This document shows, in pieces, positions 1-6,643 of a DNA stretch of 6,747 bases (positions are counted from its first letter, which is position 1; every line of letters starts with the position of its first letter). Location: NCBI GenBank assembly GCA_027044845.1, contig JALUBM010000139.1, positions 1-6,747 of the forward strand, given 5' to 3'. This DNA comes from Sulfurimonas sp. (GTDB lineage: Bacteria > Campylobacterota > Campylobacteria > Campylobacterales > Sulfurimonadaceae). A program made the position numbers and the translations under genes. The notes beneath the pieces were generated by a model. The model was given only the letters and a program-made list of their open reading frames with translations. It had not been told where the DNA came from and made no database searches.

Positions 1-174
1 ACATGAAGTACGAATAGGTTGCACCGTTCCCATAATTCCCTCTTGCATCAATTTTTGAGCAAGATATTGAAATAAATCCTGCGTTGCAGGTGTAACACAT
101 GAAGGTTTTGGCATACCTGGAGGAGCAGATTGCTCACATTTAAATATATAAAATGCCGGTTGAGGGATTCCCAT
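1..174 (-). CDS. Thioredoxin-like [2Fe-2S] ferredoxin domain protein, N-terminal part only
   Basis: Only the first 58 codons are present; the gene continues past the left edge of the window. The translation begins MGIPQPAFYIFKCEQSAPPG. Cys13 and Cys26 are separated by 12 residues with a PPGMPKPS stretch between them, which matches the C-x12-C 'RPPGHPxGSC' signature of thioredoxin-fold [2Fe-2S] ferredoxins (Aquifex/Clostridium pasteurianum type; related to the NuoE fold). The last visible codon, Cys58, follows 'VQPIRTS' and sits where the third cluster ligand is expected; the fourth would lie outside. Such proteins carry electrons in the cytoplasm; the partner here is unknown. The ATG is preceded by AAGGA (183-187) at 8 nt and by a good extended -10 promoter, so the gene probably has its own transcript. 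The family call is fairly firm. The exact role cannot be assigned from half a protein. Confidence 0.8.
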   Translation of the reverse strand, partial: MGIPQPAFYIFKCEQSAPPGMPKPSCVTPATQDLFQYLAQKLMQEGIMGTVQPIRTSC

Positions 175-199
175 AGAAATTGTCCTTAATTTTTTCGCA

Positions 200-212
200 A
201 TTATATCAAAAA
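200..212 (-). promoter_or_regulatory. Extended -10 promoter for the ferredoxin gene
   Basis: Read on the minus strand the sequence is TTTTTGATATAAT: a perfect TATAAT (205 to 200), a TG extension one base upstream, and a run of five T's before it. This matches the sigma-70 promoter style described for Campylobacter and Helicobacter, where a T-rich tract and TGnTATAAT replace a defined -35 box. The start of transcription would fall near 193, giving a leader of about 20 nt that contains the AAGGA ribosome binding site. The position relative to the gene is ideal; the activity is inferred. Confidence 0.6.
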
Positions 213-217
213 TATAC

Positions 218-235
218 CCTTATTTTCTAATAAGG
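218..235. repeat. Perfect 7-bp inverted repeat, candidate operator or weak terminator
   Basis: CCTTATT and AATAAGG (218-224 and 229-235) are perfect inverted copies around a 4-nt centre. The dyad lies 23 bp after the murE stop codon and just upstream of the ferredoxin -10 element. Its centre (226/227) falls where the -35 region of that promoter would be (17-bp spacer). On the minus strand it is followed by GTATATTTTTGA, so it could act as a weak terminator for the murE transcript. However, the stem has only two G-C pairs and the T run is interrupted. A binding site for a dimeric regulator is an equal possibility. Confidence 0.4.
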
Positions 236-258
236 TAAAAGAAGTTTCGTTTTTTAAG

Positions 259-1569
259 CTAGTTTCTATCTTTTTCATTAATGTGTAAAAGTTCTTTTAC
301 CACTTCCCTATCATCAAAAGCAAACTTTTCATCATAAATAATTTGATAAGTTTCATCACCCTTACCAAGAATCACAACAACCTCTTCGTCTTCTTGCATC
401 TTAAGTGCCATTTTTATCGCTTTTTTACGATTAAGTTCAACAATAACATCCGTTTTATCTTGTATGCCTTCTAAAATATTATCTATAATTATTTCGGGAT
501 TTTCATGGCGAGGGTTATCACTTGTTATAATAACTTTCTTTGCTAAACTTGCTGCAATTCTTCCCATTATAGGACGTTTTGAACTGTCTCTATCACCACC
601 AGCTCCAAATACAACAATGAGTTCTTTTTCTTTTAAAGCATTCAATACCTGCTGCATTCCATCTGGTGTATGAGCAAAATCTACTATAACATTCGGTAAG
701 GCACTAACCTGTTCCATTCTTCCGCTGACTCCGGCAAAATTATCCACCACATCAGCGATTTCTTCAAGACTTTTATCTGTTATAAGATGGGTGGCAGCAA
801 TTGCCGCCATAAGATTATAAAGGTTAAAAAAACCGTGAAGTGAAGCGGTGAAAGGCACTATTTCTTGAAAATGCTGAATGATTCCACTTGAACCTTCATT
901 GAGTGAATATGCCATTAGTCTGTATGTAGCAGGATTTTCTATCCCATACGTATAAGTATTTTTAAAATTAAATGCCGCTTTTGATTCATCTTTATTAATA
1001 AGCTTTTTACCTTCGTCTTGAAAAAAACCATTCTTGACAGCTATATACTCTTCAATCGTTTTATGATAATCCAAATGATCTTGCGTAATATTGGTCAAAA
1101 TTTTTAGCTCAAATTTTAAACCTTCTATTCTTCTTTGCTCCAATGCATGTGAACTTACTTCCATAATGAAATACTCACATCCTGCACGTACCGCTTGATA
1201 AATGTGTTTATAGGTATTGAGTACAGAAGGTGTTGTCAGCGTTTTACCCTCACACACTTCATCATTCATAAAAAGCCCACGCGTTCCCTGTAATGCCACT
1301 TTGTAACCCAAGTCAAGGAGAAATGAATAAATTGCACTTGCCGTTGTTGTTTTGCCATTTGTCCCTGTTATACCAATAATTTTGATATTATTTATACAAA
1401 AGAACTCTGCTATATCTTCTATCTTTATTATAGAATGTGTATTTTTTTGTTCAGCATCCTCAAGATATATCCTATTTTGACATGTTAATACAAAAGCGGT
1501 TTCTTCATCACATTCAATAGAATTTTCTGTAACATATTTATAAGACTGTTCTGGTAATTCAATTTTCAA
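259..1569 (-). CDS. murE: UDP-N-acetylmuramoyl-tripeptide synthetase MurE (meso-DAP adding ligase)
   Basis: MurE is the cytoplasmic ATP-dependent ligase that adds the third residue to UDP-MurNAc-L-Ala-D-Glu in peptidoglycan precursor synthesis. Counting from the start chosen here (436 aa), the visible landmarks are: P-loop ITGTNGKTT (67-75), TLTTPS near 111-115, EVSSHAL (137-143), NITQDHLDYH (160-169), a Lys in YIAVKNGFF (~179) at the usual carbamylated-lysine position, SGRME (~282-286), DFAHTPDG (~297-304), GAGGDRDSSKRP (322-333), DNPRHENP (~351-358) and GKGDETYQ (~402-409). DNPR is the known signature for meso-diaminopimelate rather than lysine. The protein is shorter than E. coli MurE (~495 aa) because the N-terminal domain is small, as in other Campylobacterota. 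There is no usable ATG. The frame can open at TTG 1587 or TTG 1569. The second is preferred because AGGG lies 8 nt upstream and it gives the family-like start MKIELP. The start overlaps the end of the TPR gene by 11 nt, suggesting translational coupling. Confidence 0.95.
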   Translation of the reverse strand: MKIELPEQSYKYVTENSIECDEETAFVLTCQNRIYLEDAEQKNTHSIIKIEDIAEFFCINNIKIIGITGTNGKTTTASAIYSFLLDLGYKVALQGTRGLFMNDEVCEGKTLTTPSVLNTYKHIYQAVRAGCEYFIMEVSSHALEQRRIEGLKFELKILTNITQDHLDYHKTIEEYIAVKNGFFQDEGKKLINKDESKAAFNFKNTYTYGIENPATYRLMAYSLNEGSSGIIQHFQEIVPFTASLHGFFNLYNLMAAIAATHLITDKSLEEIADVVDNFAGVSGRMEQVSALPNVIVDFAHTPDGMQQVLNALKEKELIVVFGAGGDRDSSKRPIMGRIAASLAKKVIITSDNPRHENPEIIIDNILEGIQDKTDVIVELNRKKAIKMALKMQEDEEVVVILGKGDETYQIIYDEKFAFDDREVVKELLHINEKDRN

Positions 1570-2152
1570 TATTTCTACCCTGTACAAGTTTTTTTAGTAA
1601 TTTTCGCAAAAGTTTATCACTAGGATAGACGTTTAATGCATTTTCAAGATAAGTCAATGCCATTTCTGCAAAATCATGTTCTATCAATTTATCTATAAAA
1701 TCTATAAAATCTTCTTTCGTAGTGATAATGACACGGGTTGAAAACATAATATTCTCAAATGTTTCTTTAAAGTCACCACCCTCTTGCAAAATTTTCTGAA
1801 AATCACTGTAAAAAATCCCTTCTTCAAACTCTAATCGCTCACGTAGAGGTTCAGCCAATACCTCACCTAACTTTTCTAAAGAACCATCTATACTTTCAAG
1901 TATTTCACTCATAACTACATCAGCCTGTTCAGTATCTTCTTCACGAAGAATATCATAATAATCAAAAAGTGCTTCAGCACCTTCTTCTCCGCTCATAGCC
2001 ATCTCAGAAAGAATAACCCTATTAAAAGCCTCTTTGGAATTAGGATAGTTTTGCAAGACTTGTGCAAATTTATCTAGTGCATTTTTATACTCTGCCTTAT
2101 TAAAACTATCTTTTGCTTGTGACAATATTTTATTTTTACTTATCGTTCCCAT
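1559..2152 (-). CDS. Small acidic TPR-like protein of unknown function, coupled to murE
   Basis: The product is 197 aa, soluble, rich in Glu and Lys, with no signal peptide or membrane segment. Residues ~12-45 (KDSFNKAEYKNALDKFAQVL and on to NYPNSKEA) have the spacing of a tetratricopeptide repeat: small residues at the helix crossings and a Pro near the end. Residues ~159-190 (HDFAEMALTYLENALNVYPS and on) look like a second repeat. The region between is predicted helical but carries no motif I recognise. TPR pairs normally mediate protein-protein contacts; no enzymatic residues are evident. The gene starts 9 nt after the nfu stop and overlaps the murE start. From memory, an uncharacterised gene occupies the same place between nifU-like and murE genes in Campylobacter jejuni and Helicobacter pylori, so the linkage seems conserved in the phylum. 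The Shine-Dalgarno sequence is weak (AAAGAAG very close to the ATG), which fits coupling to nfu translation. The function is unknown. Confidence 0.85.
   Translation of the reverse strand: MGTISKNKILSQAKDSFNKAEYKNALDKFAQVLQNYPNSKEAFNRVILSEMAMSGEEGAEALFDYYDILREEDTEQADVVMSEILESIDGSLEKLGEVLAEPLRERLEFEEGIFYSDFQKILQEGGDFKETFENIMFSTRVIITTKEDFIDFIDKLIEHDFAEMALTYLENALNVYPSDKLLRKLLKKLVQGRNIEN
1578..1581 (-). promoter_or_regulatory. Ribosome binding site that decides the murE TTG start
   Basis: AGGG on the minus strand lies 8 nt before TTG 1569, inside the last codons of the upstream TPR gene. The alternative TTG at 1587 is preceded only by an A-run and has no Shine-Dalgarno-like sequence. This is the reason for placing the murE start at 1569. 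Confidence 0.5.
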
Positions 2153-2161
2153 ATTCTTCTT

Positions 2162-2437
2162 TCATAAATTATCTATATCATTTTCCATTCCAAATGGAAT
2201 ATTTACAACACTTATTTCAGGGTGGATATCCATTCTCAACTGTCTTTCTACACCATATTTTAATGTACTTCCACTGCTCGCACAGCCTATACATGCGCCT
2301 TTTAACTGTACATATACATTACCGTTCTTCACAGTAATAAAATCTATATCTCCACCATCAAGTGCTAAAGAGGGGCGAACTTTATCTATAACATTTTTAA
2401 CTGGTTCTAATAATTCTTCATCTGAAAAGGGAATCAT
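2162..2437 (-). CDS. Nfu/NifU C-terminal-domain Fe-S cluster scaffold or carrier protein
   Basis: This is a 91-aa single-domain protein of the NifU C-terminal (Nfu) family, which binds a [4Fe-4S] cluster between two subunits and passes it to target apoproteins in the cytoplasm. The diagnostic elements are ALDGGDI (25-31) and the cluster-binding C-x2-C in CIGCASS (Cys49, Cys52), followed by the usual helix around TLKYGVERQLR. It lacks the N-terminal IscU-like and central ferredoxin-like domains of full NifU, and also the A-type domain of E. coli NfuA. The ATG has AAGGA 5 nt upstream (2443-2447). The gene follows the aldo/keto reductase after 55 bp and precedes the TPR gene by 9 nt. The family call is firm. 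The client proteins are not known from the sequence. It is often annotated simply as nifU in this phylum. Confidence 0.93.
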   Translation of the reverse strand: MIPFSDEELLEPVKNVIDKVRPSLALDGGDIDFITVKNGNVYVQLKGACIGCASSGSTLKYGVERQLRMDIHPEISVVNIPFGMENDIDNL

Positions 2438-2492
2438 ATCTATCCTTTTTGGTCTATAACCTTTTTATTATCATAAAATATGACAAAATCGC

Positions 2493-3737
2493 TTAACAAG
2501 TCATAAAATTATTATTTAATTCATCTTTTAAAGCCATCACCTCTTGAACATAAGTAGGTTTTCTCATTCCGACAAGTATGTAATCAATAGATTTTTCTTT
2601 ACATAAAAATTTCAAAGCACACTCTTGGAGTTTTTTATTACATTCATGAAACTCTTTTTTGAGTTCTACTCTTACACGTTTTGAACATTCATAAGCAACC
2701 ATAGCTCTATACTCTTGCAAGAACAGTTCAATAAACCTTAGAAGCTCGTCCAAATTTTCTGACTGAATATTTTCTAAAGTTTGTTTAATATGTGGAATGA
2801 TTTGTAGATGTAAAAATGTGTCAAATTCACCTACCCAGCCAAATTTGTGTTTATTCGTATCCATTTGTTCTATCAAATTATACAATGGTTTGAGTAAATT
2901 ATTATCACAAGCCTGTAGTAATTCATTCAAATAATAATAATATTCTTTACTCTCCTCATAATCTGCCAGTCTATACATTAAATTCTCTTTTTGTACATTT
3001 AAAGGACGATTTGCCAAAACTCTAAGTCCTTGCTCTTTTGCCCAAGCAGCACATTTGAGCCCCTCTTTTTCAACTATATTTATTGGTAACTGCACGGTTG
3101 AGAAACTATGCTTTTCATTGCCGACTTCTAGTGCGGCATTTTTCGCAAGTGTTACTAAATCTTTATAGGGTAAAAACTCGGGATTATTTTGCGACTTTGC
3201 AAAGCTATTTGAACTGATACCGTAAGAGTTTATTCTTTCCTCTTTTACTTCCTCTTCAAGTCCTACAAATGCTTCATATATTCTTTCATACATTGTATCA
3301 ATTACTTCATCTCTCTTTTTACCTTTTTGTAAGGCATCAAGTAAGAAGTATTCAGGATTATGGATTAAATAGCAATCTATTTTATTCATGTGTAGCCTTT
3401 TTAAAGAGGCATCTAGCTGCTTTTTCATAAATGACTTTGCTATTGAATGGTAACATACTTCACTATATTTTACAACATCTTCAAAAGCTTCTTCCTTATG
3501 CAAAAGCATATTTAAACCTTGAATATATCCATATTTACTGACAATTTTAATCTTGTCTCTTATTACGTCAGGAAAATTACGTAATACCTTACCAATAGCT
3601 CTTTCAGCACCACCATCTGTATAGTTAGTAGAGGTATCAATTAAATCTATGCCTGCATCAACAGCTTCTTTCAATGCTTCAATGTGGAAGGGGTTTTCAT
3701 CTGTAATTCTATAAGTTCCAAATGCGAAATTACTCAT
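2493..3737 (-). CDS. Aldo/keto reductase family protein, enlarged
   Basis: The N-terminal half is recognisably an NAD(P)H-dependent aldo/keto reductase (beta/alpha)8 barrel. It has FGTYR (6-10), DLIDTSTNYTDGGAERAIGK (31-50) containing the catalytic Asp34 and Tyr39, Lys68 in KIVSKYG, His126 in YLIHNPEY, and SYGISSNSF (171-179). All four residues of the catalytic tetrad are therefore present. The barrel resumes with QLPINI (216-221), GLRVLANRPLN (237-247) and CALKFLCKEKSIDYILVGMR (373-392). At 414 aa it is about 80-100 residues longer than typical family members. The extra material is mainly a helical, charged segment between about residue 250 and 372, with smaller enlargements at ~70-105 and ~128-168. 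The substrate cannot be predicted. AGGA lies 7 nt before the ATG. The gene sits directly behind the rplQ terminator and probably heads the transcript that continues into nfu and murE. Confidence 0.88.
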   Translation of the reverse strand: MSNFAFGTYRITDENPFHIEALKEAVDAGIDLIDTSTNYTDGGAERAIGKVLRNFPDVIRDKIKIVSKYGYIQGLNMLLHKEEAFEDVVKYSEVCYHSIAKSFMKKQLDASLKRLHMNKIDCYLIHNPEYFLLDALQKGKKRDEVIDTMYERIYEAFVGLEEEVKEERINSYGISSNSFAKSQNNPEFLPYKDLVTLAKNAALEVGNEKHSFSTVQLPINIVEKEGLKCAAWAKEQGLRVLANRPLNVQKENLMYRLADYEESKEYYYYLNELLQACDNNLLKPLYNLIEQMDTNKHKFGWVGEFDTFLHLQIIPHIKQTLENIQSENLDELLRFIELFLQEYRAMVAYECSKRVRVELKKEFHECNKKLQECALKFLCKEKSIDYILVGMRKPTYVQEVMALKDELNNNFMTC

Positions 3738-3760
3738 AATGGTATCCTGTATTGCAAAGT

Positions 3761-3789
3761 ATTTTAGAATTGGGAAATTTTAAGAAAAA
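3761..3789 (-). promoter_or_regulatory. Possible promoter for the aldo/keto reductase – nfu – TPR – murE unit
   Basis: On the minus strand a TAAAAT (3766 to 3761) matches TATAAT at five of six bases. Seventeen bases upstream lies TTTTTC (3789 to 3784), a T-rich -35 region of the kind used in Campylobacterota; it overlaps the T-tract of the rplQ terminator. A promoter is expected here because the terminator separates the genes, but no strong consensus is visible. Confidence 0.35.
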
Positions 3790-3822
3790 CTGTAATAATG
3801 AGACTTGTTGCTCATTATTACA
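3785..3822 (-). terminator. Intrinsic terminator of the alpha operon (after rplQ)
   Basis: TGTAATAATGAG (3791-3802) and CTCATTATTACA (3811-3822) form a perfect 12-bp stem with an 8-nt loop. On the minus strand the stem is followed by G and then five T's (3789-3785). It starts 10 nt beyond the rplQ stop codon. The plus-strand side is followed by A's rather than T's, so it works as a terminator only for minus-strand transcription, which fits the gene direction. Confidence 0.9.
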
Positions 3823-3832
3823 AAAGTTGTAA

Positions 3833-4183
3833 TTATACTAGTTCAATAAATGCCATTGGTGTAGCATCACCACGACGAATACGAGTTCTAGTAATTCTAG
3901 TATATCCACCTGCACGATCAACATACTTAGGTGCTAGTTCATTTACTAGAGTTTTTGTTGCTTCTTTACTCTGAAGCGCAGCAAATACTGATCTGTGTGC
4001 ATTTGAGTCATTTTTACCAGCAGTTGTGATAAGCTTCTCAATATAAGAGCGAAGCTCTTTTGCTTTTACAGCAGTTGTTTCAATTTTACCATGTTCTATT
4101 AACGAAATACTAAGGTTCTTTAAAAGAGCTGCACGGTGTGCACTCGTACGACCTAGTTTACGATATCCATGACGGTGTCTCAT
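3833..4183 (-). CDS. rplQ: 50S ribosomal protein L17
   Basis: This is a large-subunit ribosomal protein that lies near the polypeptide exit tunnel and binds 23S rRNA. The 116-aa product is full length for the bacterial family. It shows the N-terminal [12 protein letters not shown] (1-12), the conserved helix with [20 protein letters not shown] (33-52), GGYTRI (92-97) and the C-terminal block [14 protein letters not shown] (103-116). It lacks the long C-terminal extension seen in some phyla. A purine-rich GAGGAAGAAG lies just before the ATG, and the gap to rpoA is 15 nt. It is the last gene of the alpha operon, ahead of a strong terminator. Identification is secure. Confidence 0.98.
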   Translation of the reverse strand: MRHRHGYRKLGRTSAHRAALLKNLSISLIEHGKIETTAVKAKELRSYIEKLITTAGKNDSNAHRSVFAALQSKEATKTLVNELAPKYVDRAGGYTRITRTRIRRGDATPMAFIELV

Positions 4184-4198
4184 ATCTTCTTCCTCTTG

Positions 4199-5200
4199 TT
4201 ACGCCTGAACGGCTTCTATTTTCTTTTTCAGTGCAGTGACTACATCATCAGCTACATCAGCACCAACTTCAAAACCAAATTCCTGAACTTTATCTACGAT
4301 TTCATCATAAGATTTTTTTCCAAGATTTTTAACATTTTTCAAATCATTTGTACTCATTAATACAATCTCACCAATTAGCTTAATATTTGAGCGATCAAGA
4401 CAGTTAAAGCTACGTGCACTTAATCCTAAACTATCAATATTCGTTGTTAGTTTTTTCAAATCAGGTGATTCTTCGACTCTTTCAATTGTTGCAGGAGCTT
4501 TAATACTGATTTCTGAATTAAATACAGCTAATTGTGCGTACATTACTTCTAAAGAGTTTCTAAATGCATCAACAGGAGAAATCTGTCCATCAGTTTTGAT
4601 GTTCATAATAACTCTTTCAAAGTTAGGATTATCTTCTACCAATACATTGTCAATCTTATATGTTGCACTTCTTACTGGAGTAAAATATGCATCTAACGCG
4701 ATATAATCATCATCAGCAACTTCTATAGCAGTATTTTCACTAGCTACATAACCAATACCCTGAACAATTTTAAGAGTAAAATTCAGTGTTGAATCTTCAT
4801 TCAAAGTTGCAAGAGGGGCATCAGGGGTTACTACTTCTACTTCATCATTACTAAGATCTACACCTTTGATAGTACATGGTCCTGCAAAACTATAGTTGAT
4901 TTCTACTTCTGTTGCATCATTGTTTAATTTAAAGCGAATCTCTTTAAGATTTAAGATAAAATCTGAAATATCTTCAAGCATACCACGGACTGAGTCAAAC
5001 TCATGTTTAGCACCCTCGATTTTAATAGCTATTGGTGCATAACCAACTGAGCTGCTTAATAGAAAACGGCGAAGTGGATGAGCTAACGATATAGCATACC
5101 CAACTTCAAAAGGGTATGCCATAATGTTTGCTTCATTCTCACTAATTTGTTCTACCTCAAACTCTTGTGGAGCAAGCGGAGTAGTTTTAATCTTTTTCAT
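4199..5200 (-). CDS. rpoA: DNA-directed RNA polymerase subunit alpha
   Basis: RpoA dimerises to nucleate assembly of RNA polymerase and contacts upstream promoter DNA and activators. The 333-aa product has a full N-terminal domain with [12 protein letters not shown] (40-51), including the Arg44-Arg45 pair used in beta-subunit assembly, and [20 protein letters not shown] (66-85). A flexible linker runs to about 250. The C-terminal DNA-binding domain has SARSFNCL (261-268), where Arg263, Asn266 and Cys267 correspond to E. coli Arg265, Asn268 and Cys269, and the helix-hairpin-helix NLGKKS (292-297). About 23 residues, acidic and then lysine-rich, follow the domain. The 'AHPLRR' form is what I recall for Campylobacterota. 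The start MKKIKTT has only a weak AAAAGG/AAAAGA upstream, 27 nt after rpsD, so ribosome reinitiation may contribute. Identification is secure. Confidence 0.98.
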   Translation of the reverse strand: MKKIKTTPLAPQEFEVEQISENEANIMAYPFEVGYAISLAHPLRRFLLSSSVGYAPIAIKIEGAKHEFDSVRGMLEDISDFILNLKEIRFKLNNDATEVEINYSFAGPCTIKGVDLSNDEVEVVTPDAPLATLNEDSTLNFTLKIVQGIGYVASENTAIEVADDDYIALDAYFTPVRSATYKIDNVLVEDNPNFERVIMNIKTDGQISPVDAFRNSLEVMYAQLAVFNSEISIKAPATIERVEESPDLKKLTTNIDSLGLSARSFNCLDRSNIKLIGEIVLMSTNDLKNVKNLGKKSYDEIVDKVQEFGFEVGADVADDVVTALKKKIEAVQA

Positions 5201-5227
5201 ATCTTTTACGCCTTTTATATTAAATTA

Positions 5228-5854
5228 TTATTTCGAGTAAAGCTCAACGATTAAACGTTCTTCAACTGGAATAACAACTTCTTCACGCTCTGGAAGACGA
5301 GTAAAGATACCATAAACTTTTGCAGCATCAATGTCTACCCATGGAGCAAGACCTGTTTGATTTGTAAGCTCAATAGCACGAACAATTTGATTATTCGTTT
5401 TACTAGCTTCTTTTACTTCTATTTTTTGTCCTGGTTTAACACGGTAAGAAGGAATATCAAGTTTTTTACCATCAACTAAAATATGACCATGTGTTACAAG
5501 TTGACGAGCAAATCTACGAGTAGATGCGAATCCCATTCTATAAACAACATTATCTAATCTTTGTTCAATTAATGTAATTAGATTTGTACCTGTATTTCCA
5601 GTACGACGATTCGCTTCTGTAAATAATGCATGAAATTGCTTTTCAGAAATACCATACATAAATTTTGCTTTTTGCTTCTCATTGAGTTGTAAACCATACT
5701 CAGAAACTTTTTTACGACGTTGACCATGTTGACCTGGACCGTAAGGACGTTTTTCTAAAGCAGATTTTCCTGCTAGACGACGCTCACCTTTTAAGTTAAG
5801 GCTTACTCCAAATCTTCTTTCGATTTTTTCTACTGGACCTCTATATCTTGCCAT
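5228..5854 (-). CDS. rpsD: 30S ribosomal protein S4
   Basis: S4 is a primary binder of 16S rRNA that nucleates assembly of the small-subunit body, and it helps form the mRNA entry site. The 208-aa product is full length. It has the N-terminal [16 protein letters not shown], the [12 protein letters not shown] block (38-49), and an S4 RNA-binding domain around 98-160 with the signature [11 protein letters not shown] and then [15 protein letters not shown] (117-131). There is no cysteine anywhere in the protein, so it is the zinc-free form of S4. TAAGGAGA supplies a strong Shine-Dalgarno sequence that overlaps the rpsK stop codon (5861-5868). In some bacteria S4 represses its own operon. I could not identify a pseudoknot target within this window, and the operon leader lies outside it. 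Confidence 0.98.
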   Translation of the reverse strand: MARYRGPVEKIERRFGVSLNLKGERRLAGKSALEKRPYGPGQHGQRRKKVSEYGLQLNEKQKAKFMYGISEKQFHALFTEANRRTGNTGTNLITLIEQRLDNVVYRMGFASTRRFARQLVTHGHILVDGKKLDIPSYRVKPGQKIEVKEASKTNNQIVRAIELTNQTGLAPWVDIDAAKVYGIFTRLPEREEVVIPVEERLIVELYSK

Positions 5855-5865
5855 CAGTAATCTCC

Positions 5866-6258
5866 TTAAACTCTACGACGCTTAGGTGCGCGACAACCAT
5901 TGTGTGGTAATGGGGTAACATCTTTCATAAATGTAACACGGATTCCTTCGATAGCACCAACAGCTTTCACCGCAGTTTCACGACCAGAACCAGGACCTTG
6001 AACTTTTATGCCAAGTTCTTTTATACCATGTACTTGAGCTTTTGCAACTGCATCTTCAACAGCAGCTTGAGCAGCAAATGGAGTTGATTTTTTAGAACCT
6101 TTAAATCCAAGGCTTCCAGCAGAACTCCAAGCAATCATATTGCCCATTTCATCAGTAATAGTTACAAGTGTATTATTAAATGATGCTGCAATATGAACAA
6201 TACCACGTGATATATTCTTTTTTACTACTTTTTTTCTAACAGCTTTTCTTTTTGCCAT
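5866..6258 (-). CDS. rpsK: 30S ribosomal protein S11
   Basis: S11 sits on the platform of the small subunit and helps shape the mRNA exit region near the Shine-Dalgarno helix. The 130-aa product is full length. It has the basic N-terminus [34 protein letters not shown] (17-36), [14 protein letters not shown] (51-64), GPGSGRE (88-94) and the invariant C-terminal [17 protein letters not shown] (114-130). Asn120-Gly121 is the site that forms isoaspartate in E. coli S11. The gene follows rpsM by 20 nt and has two tandem AAGGA ribosome binding sites. Identification is secure. Confidence 0.98.
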   Translation of the reverse strand: MAKRKAVRKKVVKKNISRGIVHIAASFNNTLVTITDEMGNMIAWSSAGSLGFKGSKKSTPFAAQAAVEDAVAKAQVHGIKELGIKVQGPGSGRETAVKAVGAIEGIRVTFMKDVTPLPHNGCRAPKRRRV

Positions 6259-6263
6259 ACTAT

Positions 6264-6281
6264 AATTCCTTAAATTCCTTA
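6264..6281 (-). repeat. Tandem duplicated Shine-Dalgarno sequence between rpsM and rpsK
   Basis: The 9-bp unit TAAGGAATT occurs twice in direct succession on the minus strand (6281-6273 and 6272-6264). The distal copy contains the rpsM stop codon TAA. The proximal copy has AAGGA (6271-6267) 8 nt before the rpsK ATG, which is good spacing. The distal AAGGA is 17 nt away, too far for direct use, so the proximal copy is the likely working site. Confidence 0.6.
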
Positions 6282-6641
6282 CGCTGCGCCGACAGTTTTA
6301 CGTTTACCCTTACGAGTACGTGCATTTGTCTTAGTTTTTTGACCACGACATGGAAGACCACGACGGTGACGAAGACCACGATATGAACCTAAATCCATAA
6401 GTGCTTTGATGTCCATAGCAACTTTTTTACGCAAATCACCTTCAACCATATGGTTAGCACGGATTTCCGCAGTAATTGCAGCTACATCAGCTTCGTTTAG
6501 TTCAAAAACTCTTTTATTATAGTCAATACCTGTCGCATCTAAAATCATGCGTGAAGTATGAAGACCAATCCCATAGATGTATGTTAGACCATACTCTACT
6601 CTTTTTTTCTTAGGTAAATCTACACCAGAAATACGAGCCAT
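6279..6641 (-). CDS. rpsM: 30S ribosomal protein S13
   Basis: S13 lies at the head of the small subunit, contacts L5 across the subunit bridge, and reaches the P-site tRNA with its basic tail. The 120-aa product is full length. It has [20 protein letters not shown] at the N-terminus, a helix-two-turn-helix with YIYGIG (21-26), and the signature [17 protein letters not shown] (85-101) leading into the [10 protein letters not shown] tail. The start is ATG with AAGGA 5 nt upstream (6647-6651). That Shine-Dalgarno sequence lies in the last codons and stop of rpmJ, leaving only 2 nt between the genes. Identification is secure. Confidence 0.98.
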   Translation of the reverse strand: MARISGVDLPKKKRVEYGLTYIYGIGLHTSRMILDATGIDYNKRVFELNEADVAAITAEIRANHMVEGDLRKKVAMDIKALMDLGSYRGLRHRRGLPCRGQKTKTNARTRKGKRKTVGAA

Positions 6642-6643
6642 GG

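Noticed and set aside
464..673. Plus-strand 69-codon open frame opposite murE
   Set aside because: It lies entirely within the conserved coding sequence of murE, has no recognisable domain, and is composition-driven.
2113..2337. Plus-strand 74-codon open frame opposite nfu and the TPR gene start
   Set aside because: It is antisense to two well-supported genes and its Phe/Tyr/His-rich translation is typical of a shadow frame in AT-rich DNA.
2438..2492. Possible promoter before nfu (TTGTCA, GATAAT and TATAGA on the minus strand) and a 5-bp dyad TCATAAAATATGA at 2471-2483
   Set aside because: No pair of boxes has acceptable spacing (8 or 22 bp), and the dyad is short and all but A/T. The 55-bp gap is compatible with simple co-transcription.
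4169..4360. Plus-strand 63-codon open frame opposite the rpoA/rplQ junction, hydrophobic
   Set aside because: It is antisense to the RpoA C-terminal domain; the apparent hydrophobicity reflects the reverse complement of Lys/Glu/Asp codons.
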